Origin: Arthrobacter citreus
GTDB lineage: Bacteria; Bacillota; Bacilli; Bacillales; Bacillaceae_G
Direction of reading: 5' to 3'
DNA length: 64,000 bases
Assembly (NCBI GenBank): GCA_013200995.1
Contig: CP053688.1
Span: 1,364,001 to 1,428,000, forward strand
Numbering within the stretch: position 1 is the first letter of the stretch; each line of letters begins with the position of its first letter. The translations under genes and the position numbers were made by a program. Shown one piece after another: positions 1-7,747 of the stretch. The notes beneath the pieces were generated by a model. That model had not been told where the DNA came from and made no database searches. It worked only from the letters and a program-made list of their open reading frames with translations.

Positions 1-233
1 TCATAAAGGGTTCATGAGTATCTAAATGGATGAAATATGAAAAAGTGTTACTCATAGAGGTCTCATGAGTAACTAAAAAGGCGGAATTATGAAAAAATGT
101 TACTCATAGCGGGTTCATGAGTATCTAAAATGGCTGAAATGTAAAAAATAGTTACTCATAGTGGGTCCATGAGTAACTAAAAGAGCTCAAATCCGTAAAA
201 TTGTTACTCATAAAGGCTTCATAACGAGTAAGA
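1..233. repeat. 52-bp tandem repeat array, each unit with a hairpin
   Basis: The motif GTTACTCATA starts at 47, 99, 151 and 203, an exact 52-bp period, and a partial unit runs off the left edge. Most units contain TTACTCAT, a loop of about 9 bases, then ATGAGTAA or a one-base variant (for example 48-55 with 65-72), which can form an 8-bp stem. The last unit is degenerate on its right arm. The period is not a multiple of three, so it is not a coding repeat. It lies just beyond the 3' end of the minus-strand FAD oxidase gene. Confidence 0.85.
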
Positions 234-288
234 TAATAAGCATTATTAAGAAGGAAGCATTCTCAAATATAGTCCATAACCCGATCAA

Positions 289-1587
289 CTACCCAATCTG
301 AAATAATTTAGTCAAATAAGCATTAGCAAAAATATCATTCTTATCTAGTTGAGAGCGAATACTTAGGAAGTTAGAAAGTAGAGGATATACTTCGTTTAAT
401 TTTTCAAGATTCATTGAGTGCATTTTACCCCAATGAGGTCTGCCGTTATAGCTTTGGAGAATTTCTTCTATTCTATTAAAATATTCTTGATGTGGCATGC
501 CTTTATACATATGGATTGCGATATATGCTGAATCCCGCATTGAAGCTGGACTAATTAAAAAATTGTCTCCTTTTACGAAACGACATTCTATTGGGAAATG
601 GACGTTAAATTTCTTATTTTGAATTTCTTCTTGAATTTCTAAAATTGCTTCATCCATCTTTTCAGCAGGAATATTATATTCCATTTCGTTAAATTTCACA
701 TTGCGTGTTGTTGCAAATAATTCGTGACTAGGACCGATCATATTAGTGTTTGGAACACTACTACCACTTATTTTACTAATTTGAGGACTACTTTTTGGGA
801 AGTTTCTACTAAATTCACTTAAAAACCAAAATGCTTTATTTTCAATTGTTGCTACTTTCCATTTTTCAAACTTAAATGAATGCTTCTTCGTTCTTGTTTC
901 ATTCATCAGCTTAATTTGAACATTATTTGAATATGGAAATAAGTAAAACTCAAAATGTTCATTTTCTTTTTTCAAATTTGATAGATTACTATAGATTTCA
1001 TCAGTATTTACTTTTTTGCTTTCATAACGATATGTTTTAGCAGGTTTTATTCTAATTTTAAATTTAACAACGATTCCTAGTAAACCTAGTGATACACCAA
1101 TTGCCCTAAAAAGATCTGTGTTTTTGGTTTTTGAACAGTCTAGTATGTCCCCAGACGGTAATACTACCGTCATCTCTTCAATTTGTGTTGATAATATTCC
1201 GTGATTAACGCCTGTACCGTGAGTGCCAGTTAAAAATGCTCCAGCAATCGATTGAACATTTATATCACCTAAATTTTCTTGTGAGTAACCTGATTCATAC
1301 AATTCAAATCCAAGTTGCTCTAATTTAGTACCCGCCCAAACTTCAGCAGTTTGTTCTACTTTATTAATTGAAATAACGCCACTTAAGTTATCTAGTGAAA
1401 TTAAATAGTCATTTGTAGCTATAAGAGGTGTAAATGAATGACATGATCCAACTACTCTTATTTTTCTTCTTTCCGAGTTAGCCATGCTAACGATGTTTAC
1501 AACATCTTCAATCGTTGTTGGGTACATTACTTGTTTCGGATTAAATTTGACACTTCCAGACCAGTTTTTCCACAACATACTTTTCAT
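289..1587 (-). CDS. FAD-linked oxidase, D-arabinono-1,4-lactone oxidase/gulonolactone oxidase family
   Basis: The protein (about 432 residues) belongs to the VAO-type FAD oxidases. The N-terminal FAD-binding domain has GSCHSFTPL, which matches the histidyl-FAD region of sugar-lactone oxidases, and GTHGTG. The C-terminal substrate domain carries the family's HWGK motif (PHWGKMHSM). The likely reaction is oxidation of an aldono-lactone or related polyol with O2; the substrate is unknown. I chose the ATG at 1587 because it forms an ATGA overlap with the stop of the upstream gene and has a GGGGGTG ribosome site; a GTG nine bases upstream also stays in frame. The overlap implies translational coupling with the PLP enzyme before it. 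Confidence 0.85.
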   Translation of the reverse strand: MKSMLWKNWSGSVKFNPKQVMYPTTIEDVVNIVSMANSERRKIRVVGSCHSFTPLIATNDYLISLDNLSGVISINKVEQTAEVWAGTKLEQLGFELYESGYSQENLGDINVQSIAGAFLTGTHGTGVNHGILSTQIEEMTVVLPSGDILDCSKTKNTDLFRAIGVSLGLLGIVVKFKIRIKPAKTYRYESKKVNTDEIYSNLSNLKKENEHFEFYLFPYSNNVQIKLMNETRTKKHSFKFEKWKVATIENKAFWFLSEFSRNFPKSSPQISKISGSSVPNTNMIGPSHELFATTRNVKFNEMEYNIPAEKMDEAILEIQEEIQNKKFNVHFPIECRFVKGDNFLISPASMRDSAYIAIHMYKGMPHQEYFNRIEEILQSYNGRPHWGKMHSMNLEKLNEVYPLLSNFLSIRSQLDKNDIFANAYLTKLFQIG

Positions 1588-2759
1588 AGGAAGCACCCCC
1601 GATCTCCTCGGTATGTTGTGAAACGGTCAATTATTTTATTTTTACTGACAACATAAAGCTCTGAAAATCGCTCAGCAATCTCACCAGCTTTACTTGGTCT
1701 AAATAAAATTGCATCGCCTATTTTTAAGTCTTCATGACCTGAGTAATAAACTGGTGTTTGCACTTCACCCGCACCTTCTAATGGCAATAAGGTACAATGA
1801 GTTGGTGAATATGGAGTTGGCAATTTCTCTTGCCCTACTGCACCTGATGCTATAAACCCTCCACTTGTACATGTGAAAATTTTATCTGCTGGTTTTCGAA
1901 TAATTGGTAATGCAAAACCAATTGCTGGTTCGTATTGAAAGCTCCTGTACTTATCAAATAATGTTGGTGAATAAAATCCTGACCCAACCGTAACTTCTGT
2001 AACTACTTTTTCATTCGAAGTTGATTGAAGACTTCCTGTCCCACCACCATTTACAAAATCAAGTTGATATCCATCTTTTTCAATATATTTAACAATATCT
2101 TTTCTTCTTTTTGCAATTTCACTTAAGGATTTCTTTTTAAGATATTGAATGACTTTATTTTTTATAAACCTATTTTTTGCATCGTCGCCAACCCCAGCAA
2201 TTTGGGCTTCATATCCCATAATTCCTTCTAAGCGAACATTCAATGATTGCAAAATATGTGTGAGTATTGGTACTAAATCTCTTGTATTTTTTATCGGTGA
2301 CCTTCTAACTCCAAAATGAAACCCCAAATAAGAAGTGCTCATATCAACATCAATACAAAGAGGAATGACAACCTCATTTTTTGCTGCAACTTTTTCAATC
2401 ATGCCGATTTGTTCCGTCTCATCAACCATACAAATAATTTTTTTACCTTTTTTTATTTGTAAGGCAATTTTATTTAAGCCACTTACATCAACAGTTGGAT
2501 AGCCCATTAACAAATTATCAAAACCATTTTCGGCAAGAAAGTCTGCCTCATGTGGGCTATAACACATTAACCCCTCAAAACATTCATCGCTTTCTAAAAT
2601 ATAATTTAATACTTGTACACTACGAATCGACTTTGTAGCAATCCTTATTTTTTTACCGTTTGATTTTTTTGCAATATCATCAACATTTTTAACAAAAGCA
2701 TCCCAATCTAAAAAAGCACATGGCATAGACATTTTAGTAAAAACCGATCGATCGACCAT
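1584..2759 (-). CDS. PLP-dependent amino acid aldolase/deaminase of the alanine racemase N-terminal (D-threonine aldolase-like) fold
   Basis: A 391-residue protein with an alanine racemase-like TIM barrel. The early motif IRIATKSIRS supplies the probable PLP lysine (about residue 43), and FVNGGGTGS (about 235-243) resembles a phosphate-binding glycine loop. The C-terminal part resembles the D-threonine aldolase/D-serine dehydratase group. The reaction is probably PLP chemistry on a D-amino acid or hydroxy-amino acid, but the substrate cannot be read from sequence. It is the first gene of a two-gene operon with the FAD oxidase (4-bp overlap). The start ATG at 2759 follows AGGTGAATAA. Confidence 0.8.
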   Translation of the reverse strand: MVDRSVFTKMSMPCAFLDWDAFVKNVDDIAKKSNGKKIRIATKSIRSVQVLNYILESDECFEGLMCYSPHEADFLAENGFDNLLMGYPTVDVSGLNKIALQIKKGKKIICMVDETEQIGMIEKVAAKNEVVIPLCIDVDMSTSYLGFHFGVRRSPIKNTRDLVPILTHILQSLNVRLEGIMGYEAQIAGVGDDAKNRFIKNKVIQYLKKKSLSEIAKRRKDIVKYIEKDGYQLDFVNGGGTGSLQSTSNEKVVTEVTVGSGFYSPTLFDKYRSFQYEPAIGFALPIIRKPADKIFTCTSGGFIASGAVGQEKLPTPYSPTHCTLLPLEGAGEVQTPVYYSGHEDLKIGDAILFRPSKAGEIAERFSELYVVSKNKIIDRFTTYRGDRGCFL

Positions 2760-2862
2760 TTATTCACCTGTCCCTATCCCTTAGCATTTTTATTATTAAT
2801 TTATGCGAAACTTGAATTAATAAGAATAAAAAAAATTACATAGAATATGCTCCATGTAATTT

Positions 2863-5133
2863 TTAAAAATCGATAAACCCTTTTAATACTTGTATAGTTA
2901 AAGGACTTTGCAATCTTACTGAACTATTTGATTGATTTAAGCTCACATTTGACATAGGAATACCGTACCAAAGTACCTCATTGTCAATCATAATAAACGG
3001 TTGAACTTGATCTTTTTTAATAAATCTTCTATTTTTTTGTTTTTCGAAATGAGCTTCACTTATAAATAAAATTGGAATTTCGATTTCGTTTATGATTTTT
3101 CGAATTTCCAATGACATAGTTGATAAATTTGGCATTGAAACAACTATATTTTTATTTGCATTTTTTAAATCATTCACTAATTCAGTTATGCCTTCAGTTG
3201 AATCATTAAAAAATAATTTCAACCTCTTAGAAATACTTTTCGTAAATAGTTTATTGAATTCTTCTTTATCCACTTTGTGATCATGGTTAACTTGATATTG
3301 AATTAATTTATTGATCGCTTTATTTGGTTTTGTTTTATTTTTGACAAAAGGAATATCTGCAATATGAATAAATTTGCCTCTCGCCCTAGTTAGTGCAACA
3401 TTTATTAATCTCTCACTATTTTGGTCTGTTAGTAATAATCCAGGCGAATATTGTGGATATGTATCAACAGAATCAAAAATGATCACATCGCATTCCGCTC
3501 CTTGAAATCGATGGACTGTTGCGATTTGAATTGGTAATTCTCTATATTTTGTTTTACCGATTATTTCTTTATGTAGAGCAGCAAGTAATTTTGCTTGAGC
3601 TCTATATGGTGTGACAATACCAATAGACAAAACTCCATCTACTATACTTGTAAGAATGCATTGGATGGCAATAATCGCGCTTCCTAAATTATATCTTGAA
3701 TTTGTATTTGAATCTTTTAAAGCATATGTTTTTAGAAATTGTGAATTAATTAAACTATTTGCTTTCATAGGAAAAGGTCTATGCTTTGCAATTTCTTGTC
3801 TTCTTTTTACTGATGGGTGGTCAAATACTAATGATTGGTAAATTTCTTTATTCGTAAATCCCGATATGGCAGGATGCATTCTTCTTTGTTTATTTAGCAA
3901 AACTAAGTTAGGTAATGGTTCACCTTTTTCAATTTTTTGGACAATCCCCGTATGATGAAATAAATCTTCTTGAAGCCATTTCTTTACATAATCATTATGA
4001 AAACAAGACGCAATTGGTGGCAATTGTTTAAAATCTCCACATACGACAATTCGTTTTCCTAAAGTTGCAGCGAATGCAATTTGTGGTGTATATGCCATAC
4101 TGATTTCATCAACAATTACTAAGTCAAACTGTCTTAAATAAATTAATGGATCAATTGAACATTTTGATAATGTAGTTCCAATTACTTTTGCTTGATCGAT
4201 TAACTCTTTTTCTTTTTCACGGATCTCACTTCGAATTTTATTTAACTTATTTTGAATTCTACTCAGATCATTTAATTCTTGTTTCGAAGCCGCTCCCCTT
4301 CTTGCTTTTTTTAACATAGAATGCTTTCGTTCATCCAAATTTTCCAATTCATCATGGTTTATCTCACCACTTACTTCAACAAGCTTTGATGAAAGAATGT
4401 CTTCATGCTGTAGCAATACTTCATCTTTTGTATAGCCGTATCGGACGATTTCTCCACTTTTCCATTTTTCTTTCTGCTCTAATTCATGGATAACATTCTT
4501 CATTAAAACGTCCACTGCCGCATTTGAATGAGCAATAACTAATACAGATTTATTTTTTTCGTAATGCTTTAAAATAATCTTCGTTAAATTATATGACTTT
4601 CCAGTACCAGGCGGTCCCCAAATATAGGTTGTTGCATTATAAAAGGAACGGTAAATTAACTCCTGTATGACTGAAGTATCCTTTTTCATTTTAGTTAAAT
4701 GCTTAGCAGTCGAATCAGCATTCATTAATTTCAGTATTCTTTTTTGTTTACCTCGATAATCTTTAATCTCCTCAAGTCGATCAATTAACTGATCTAATAA
4801 CTCCCATGGCTCATTAAAAAGTTCAGCATATGGAATTGTCGTTTGGAAACTTTCATTTATTTTTATTTCGACTTGTGCTCCCTTAAATGATAACAACTCG
4901 CCTTGAAATTCTTGATTTTCTATTTTGATTCGAACAGGTGTGCCTTCTGGAACAAAAATTTCTGCATAAATCGTAAATAAGATTACCGTACTTTGTCCAA
5001 TTTGATATAAAGGAGTTCCCTTTGAAAGGGTATAGCTCCTTCCCCCATGAAATTTCAGGTAATTTCGTTCTGCCTCAATTGCTGATTGCCATTCTGTAAT
5101 TAAATTATTTACGTCACTAAGTTTATTAAGCAT
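2863..5133 (-). CDS. Superfamily 1 (UPF1/DNA2-like) helicase with C-terminal PLD-like region
   Basis: A 756-residue protein. Helicase motifs appear in order: Walker A GPPGTGKS (about 173-180), Walker B VDEIS (about 340), motif III GDFKQLPPI, motif IV QRRMHP, motif V TVHRFQGAE and motif VI VALTRARG. A charged, probably coiled insertion lies between motifs I and II. The last 100 residues (LFISEAHFEKQ..., then PFIMIDNEVLWYGIP) resemble the C-terminal part of phospholipase D-like nuclease domains, but no complete HKD motif is visible. The likely role is ATP-dependent unwinding of RNA or DNA. The ATG at 5133 is preferred (AAGGTG six bases upstream) over the GTG at 5142. It appears monocistronic. 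Confidence 0.85.
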   Translation of the reverse strand: MLNKLSDVNNLITEWQSAIEAERNYLKFHGGRSYTLSKGTPLYQIGQSTVILFTIYAEIFVPEGTPVRIKIENQEFQGELLSFKGAQVEIKINESFQTTIPYAELFNEPWELLDQLIDRLEEIKDYRGKQKRILKLMNADSTAKHLTKMKKDTSVIQELIYRSFYNATTYIWGPPGTGKSYNLTKIILKHYEKNKSVLVIAHSNAAVDVLMKNVIHELEQKEKWKSGEIVRYGYTKDEVLLQHEDILSSKLVEVSGEINHDELENLDERKHSMLKKARRGAASKQELNDLSRIQNKLNKIRSEIREKEKELIDQAKVIGTTLSKCSIDPLIYLRQFDLVIVDEISMAYTPQIAFAATLGKRIVVCGDFKQLPPIASCFHNDYVKKWLQEDLFHHTGIVQKIEKGEPLPNLVLLNKQRRMHPAISGFTNKEIYQSLVFDHPSVKRRQEIAKHRPFPMKANSLINSQFLKTYALKDSNTNSRYNLGSAIIAIQCILTSIVDGVLSIGIVTPYRAQAKLLAALHKEIIGKTKYRELPIQIATVHRFQGAECDVIIFDSVDTYPQYSPGLLLTDQNSERLINVALTRARGKFIHIADIPFVKNKTKPNKAINKLIQYQVNHDHKVDKEEFNKLFTKSISKRLKLFFNDSTEGITELVNDLKNANKNIVVSMPNLSTMSLEIRKIINEIEIPILFISEAHFEKQKNRRFIKKDQVQPFIMIDNEVLWYGIPMSNVSLNQSNSSVRLQSPLTIQVLKGFIDF

Positions 5134-5190
5134 ATATTTCACCTTACTAGTTTAAAAAATTTGAACTTATACTCCGCTTGTCCATTCACT

Positions 5191-6105
5191 TTAATTAGGT
5201 ATAGATTTTTTTAATGCTAATTTTAAAAAGTCAATATAAACAAGTGCCTCTGCTGGTAAAAACACATCATTTCTCTTCACCCAGCCGATCTGAACTAGGT
5301 TTGCTCCTTCAAGTGGAATTGAGATAATATTTGGATTCATATAGTTGTGAACAATACAACCTGTTCCTAGATTATAGCTATCTGTATTTGAAAGAAGATT
5401 ATTCATTGCCCCTCGATCTTGGAGATAAACAAGTTTTCCAATATTGTCTACATCAAGTGCTTCTTCTGCAAAGTGCAATAACATGTCATCATGCTGGTAT
5501 GTCAAATATGGATAGTTAGTTAACTGATCTAATTTAATCGATTCAAGATGAGCTAATGGATGTTCTTTTCGCAAAAAGACGCGCTGTTTCAAAGTAGCAA
5601 TAGGATTAAATGTTAGTGATTTTGACGTAAAATATCGTGCAAAAATATGTTTATTTAGCTCAGTTAGCGATAAAATTCCAAGAATACTTTTACAAGAATG
5701 AACATCTTCAATTACATCAGTCGTCTTACCTTCTCGAATCGCAAACTCATATTTCTGATCATCAAAATAATTCATTAAATTTGCAAATGCCTCGATTGCA
5801 AAACCATAATGTTGGGAAGAAATGGATAGCTTAGTTGAGTCAGTTGTTTTCTCTTTGTGAAAATGATGAACAACAGATTCCATTTGTTCTAAAAGCATTT
5901 TAGCGTAAAATAATAGTTCAGTACCATCTTTTGTAAAGACAACACCTTTATTCGTTCTATCTAAAATCATGATTTCTAACTCAGTTTCAAGATCACGCAC
6001 AGCTTTACTAATACTAGGTTGTGTTACGAAAAGTGCAGTCGCTGCTTTACTAATCGAATTGTGCTTTGCAATCTCCACTATATATCGAAACTGCTGGAGT
6101 TTCAT
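5191..6105 (-). CDS. LysR family transcriptional regulator
   Basis: A 304-residue LysR-type regulator. The N-terminal winged helix (MKLQQFRYIVEIAKHNSISKAA, then LFVTQPSISKAVRDLE) is followed by a periplasmic-binding-protein-like effector domain. It is transcribed away from the acetyltransferase gene at 6253, the usual arrangement for a LysR regulator and its target. A 9-bp inverted repeat in the shared promoter region (6141-6167) is the likely operator. The inducer is unknown. Confidence 0.9.
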   Translation of the reverse strand: MKLQQFRYIVEIAKHNSISKAATALFVTQPSISKAVRDLETELEIMILDRTNKGVVFTKDGTELLFYAKMLLEQMESVVHHFHKEKTTDSTKLSISSQHYGFAIEAFANLMNYFDDQKYEFAIREGKTTDVIEDVHSCKSILGILSLTELNKHIFARYFTSKSLTFNPIATLKQRVFLRKEHPLAHLESIKLDQLTNYPYLTYQHDDMLLHFAEEALDVDNIGKLVYLQDRGAMNNLLSNTDSYNLGTGCIVHNYMNPNIISIPLEGANLVQIGWVKRNDVFLPAEALVYIDFLKLALKKSIPN

Positions 6106-6140
6106 GTATTCACCGTCTTTATATATATTTTGTCGATTTT

Positions 6141-6167
6141 TTTGCTATAACTTTAATCTATAGCAAA
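6141..6167. promoter_or_regulatory. Inverted repeat in the lysR/acetyltransferase divergent promoter, candidate LysR operator
   Basis: TTTGCTATA (6141-6149) and TATAGCAAA (6159-6167) are perfect 9-bp inverted arms separated by 9 bases. They lie 36 bp upstream of the LysR start, inside the 147-bp divergent intergenic region. The geometry suits a LysR recognition site; function is inferred. Confidence 0.55.
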
Positions 6168-6252
6168 TGATTAAAAATTTCAATTTTACGGTTTGGGTGA
6201 AAAGTTTTAAAATATGTAATAACAAACAATCACATATGAGAGGAAGAAAAAA

Positions 6253-6765
6253 ATGATTAGGGAAGCAACTAAAGAGGATTTACTAGACATTTTAACGATT
6301 TATAATGATGCAATTCTTAATACAACGGCAGTGTATTCTTATAAACCTCAATCACTAGAAGATAGAAAAATTTGGTTTGACCAAAAGATGCAAGAAGGTT
6401 TTCCAATCATCGTTTTCGAAATAGATGAAAAAGTGGCTGGATTTGCTACATTCGGCCCATTTAGAGCGTGGCCAGCCTATAAATACTCAATTGAACATTC
6501 TATTTATGTAAATAGTGAGTTTAGAAAAAAAGGCATCGGAACTTCTTTAATGAAAGAATTAATTGCCATTGCGACAAAAAGAGAATACATGACATTGATA
6601 GCAGGTATAGATGCTGAAAATGAAAAAAGTATTGCTATGCATAAAAACTTTGGATTTGTCCATTCAGGTACTATAAATAAAGCCGGATATAAATTCAATC
6701 GATGGCTTGACCTAGCTTTTTATCAATTAGAACTTAATGGGCCTAAAGAACCTGTAGAAGATTAA
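6253..6765 (+). CDS. GNAT N-acetyltransferase, phosphinothricin acetyltransferase (PAT/YwnH)-like
   Basis: A 170-residue GNAT enzyme very like the PAT/YwnH group, which acetylates phosphinothricin or methionine sulfoximine. Visible features are the N-terminal IREATKEDLLDILTIYNDAI, FGPFRAWPAYKYSIEHSIYV, the acetyl-CoA loop RKKGIGTSL and IAGIDAENEKSIAMHKNFGF. The start ATG follows GAGAGGAAGAAAAAA. It is divergent from the LysR regulator and closed by a strong terminator at 6795-6834. Actual substrate is inferred from family only. Confidence 0.85.
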   Translation: MIREATKEDLLDILTIYNDAILNTTAVYSYKPQSLEDRKIWFDQKMQEGFPIIVFEIDEKVAGFATFGPFRAWPAYKYSIEHSIYVNSEFRKKGIGTSLMKELIAIATKREYMTLIAGIDAENEKSIAMHKNFGFVHSGTINKAGYKFNRWLDLAFYQLELNGPKEPVED

Positions 6766-6794
6766 ATAAACATTTAAAAAATATGAAGATAATG

Positions 6795-6834
6795 AAAGGG
6801 CATGTTTTGATTGTATTTTCAAAACATGCCCTTT
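6795..6834 (+). terminator. Rho-independent terminator after the PAT-like gene
   Basis: AAAGGGCATGTTTTGA (6795-6810) pairs perfectly with TCAAAACATGCCCTTT (6819-6834) around an 8-base loop and is followed by T-rich DNA. Confidence 0.9.
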
Positions 6835-6879
6835 TAATTTTATTTGAAACCGTTCAATTACTTATCGGTAAAAAAACTA

Positions 6880-7113
6880 TTAATTATATAATAAATTTGC
6901 AATTAAAAGGACTAAAGTCGTAATTACAATAAATCCAATAAAAAAATATCCTATAAACCTGATCGCCCTTGGCTGTTTACCTAATTCTAAACTATTTCGT
7001 TTAAAAGGAATGACTCCTTGCATTTTTTGCAAATCTTCAATTGGTGAAAAGATTTTGTCATCCTCAACCATCACTTTGCTTTCGGGTTTTTGAGTTTCAT
7101 AAATTTTTCCCAT
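6880..7113 (-). CDS. Small single-pass membrane protein, unknown function
   Basis: A 77-residue protein not matched to a known family. The first 50 residues are polar and charged. The last 25 (IGYFFIGFIVITTLVLLIAN) form one hydrophobic segment, so it is probably a C-terminally anchored membrane protein with its N-terminus in the cytosol. The ATG has a GTAGGTGAATTTCT upstream region, a plausible ribosome site. It stands alone between the PAT-like gene's terminator and another small membrane protein. Confidence 0.65.
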   Translation of the reverse strand: MGKIYETQKPESKVMVEDDKIFSPIEDLQKMQGVIPFKRNSLELGKQPRAIRFIGYFFIGFIVITTLVLLIANLLYN

Positions 7114-7271
7114 AGAAATTCACCTACTTTTTGAAGTTAATTGCATAGTTTATTAGTATTTTATTCCATTTCAAAAGATAAAATCCTTTAAGTCTCCTTA
7201 ATAATCTATAAAGGACAGGTGAAGAGTTATTCCTATTTTTCGAAATCGGTTAATAGAAAGCATAAATACTT

Positions 7272-7520
7272 TTATACATATTTCGTAAAAACAACATATG
7301 TTATAAAAAATGCCACTACAAAGTACAAAACTCCAAGAAGCTTCTTTTTTTTGTGGATACTTAGTAAATTGTCAATTCCACTGAAAATCAACATACTCAT
7401 GAGAAGTAATTGCTGATATAACTCGCTTCTTTTTGAACTGTCATTCCAAGTAAAACCAAGATAAATTAACAAACTAATGGCACTTATGATCGCTAAGATT
7501 TTAAAGATTTTTTTAATCAT
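7272..7520 (-). CDS. Small membrane protein, unknown function
   Basis: An 82-residue protein with three probable membrane segments (about residues 4-22, 38-50 and 60-80) joined by short basic loops (HKKKK). It may belong to one of the small uncharacterised Bacillus membrane families, but I do not recognise it firmly. The start at 7520 is chosen because AAGGAG lies ten bases upstream; the longer frame begins upstream of that ribosome site. Confidence 0.65.
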   Translation of the reverse strand: MIKKIFKILAIISAISLLIYLGFTWNDSSKRSELYQQLLLMSMLIFSGIDNLLSIHKKKKLLGVLYFVVAFFITYVVFTKYV

Positions 7521-7704
7521 TCTGCATAATCTCCTTAATTTCATAAAGATATAATGTGGTTTTCCACGTTATCTTTTTTGATTGTTTTTTTATCTAATGA
7601 TTCAACCCGCTTTTCAATAGACTATACATTAATCCACCTCAATACGACTCTTATAAAGACATAAATTTAAGAATTATAAAGATAAACCTTTATTTATACA
7701 AAAA

Positions 7705-7737
7705 AATGAGCCATTCGTTCATTTACGAAAGCTCATC
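7705..7737 (-). terminator. Terminator of the marR-ABC transporter operon
   Basis: Read on the minus strand, ATGAGC...GCTCAT arms with an inner CGT/ACG extension are followed by a run of seven T. It lies 10 bp beyond the ABC transporter stop. Confidence 0.8.
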
Positions 7738-7747
7738 CTTGTTCAAT

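Noticed and set aside
1..233. CRISPR-like array
   Set aside because: The whole 52-bp unit is repeated, spacers included, and no cas genes are near; it is a tandem repeat, not repeats separated by unique spacers.
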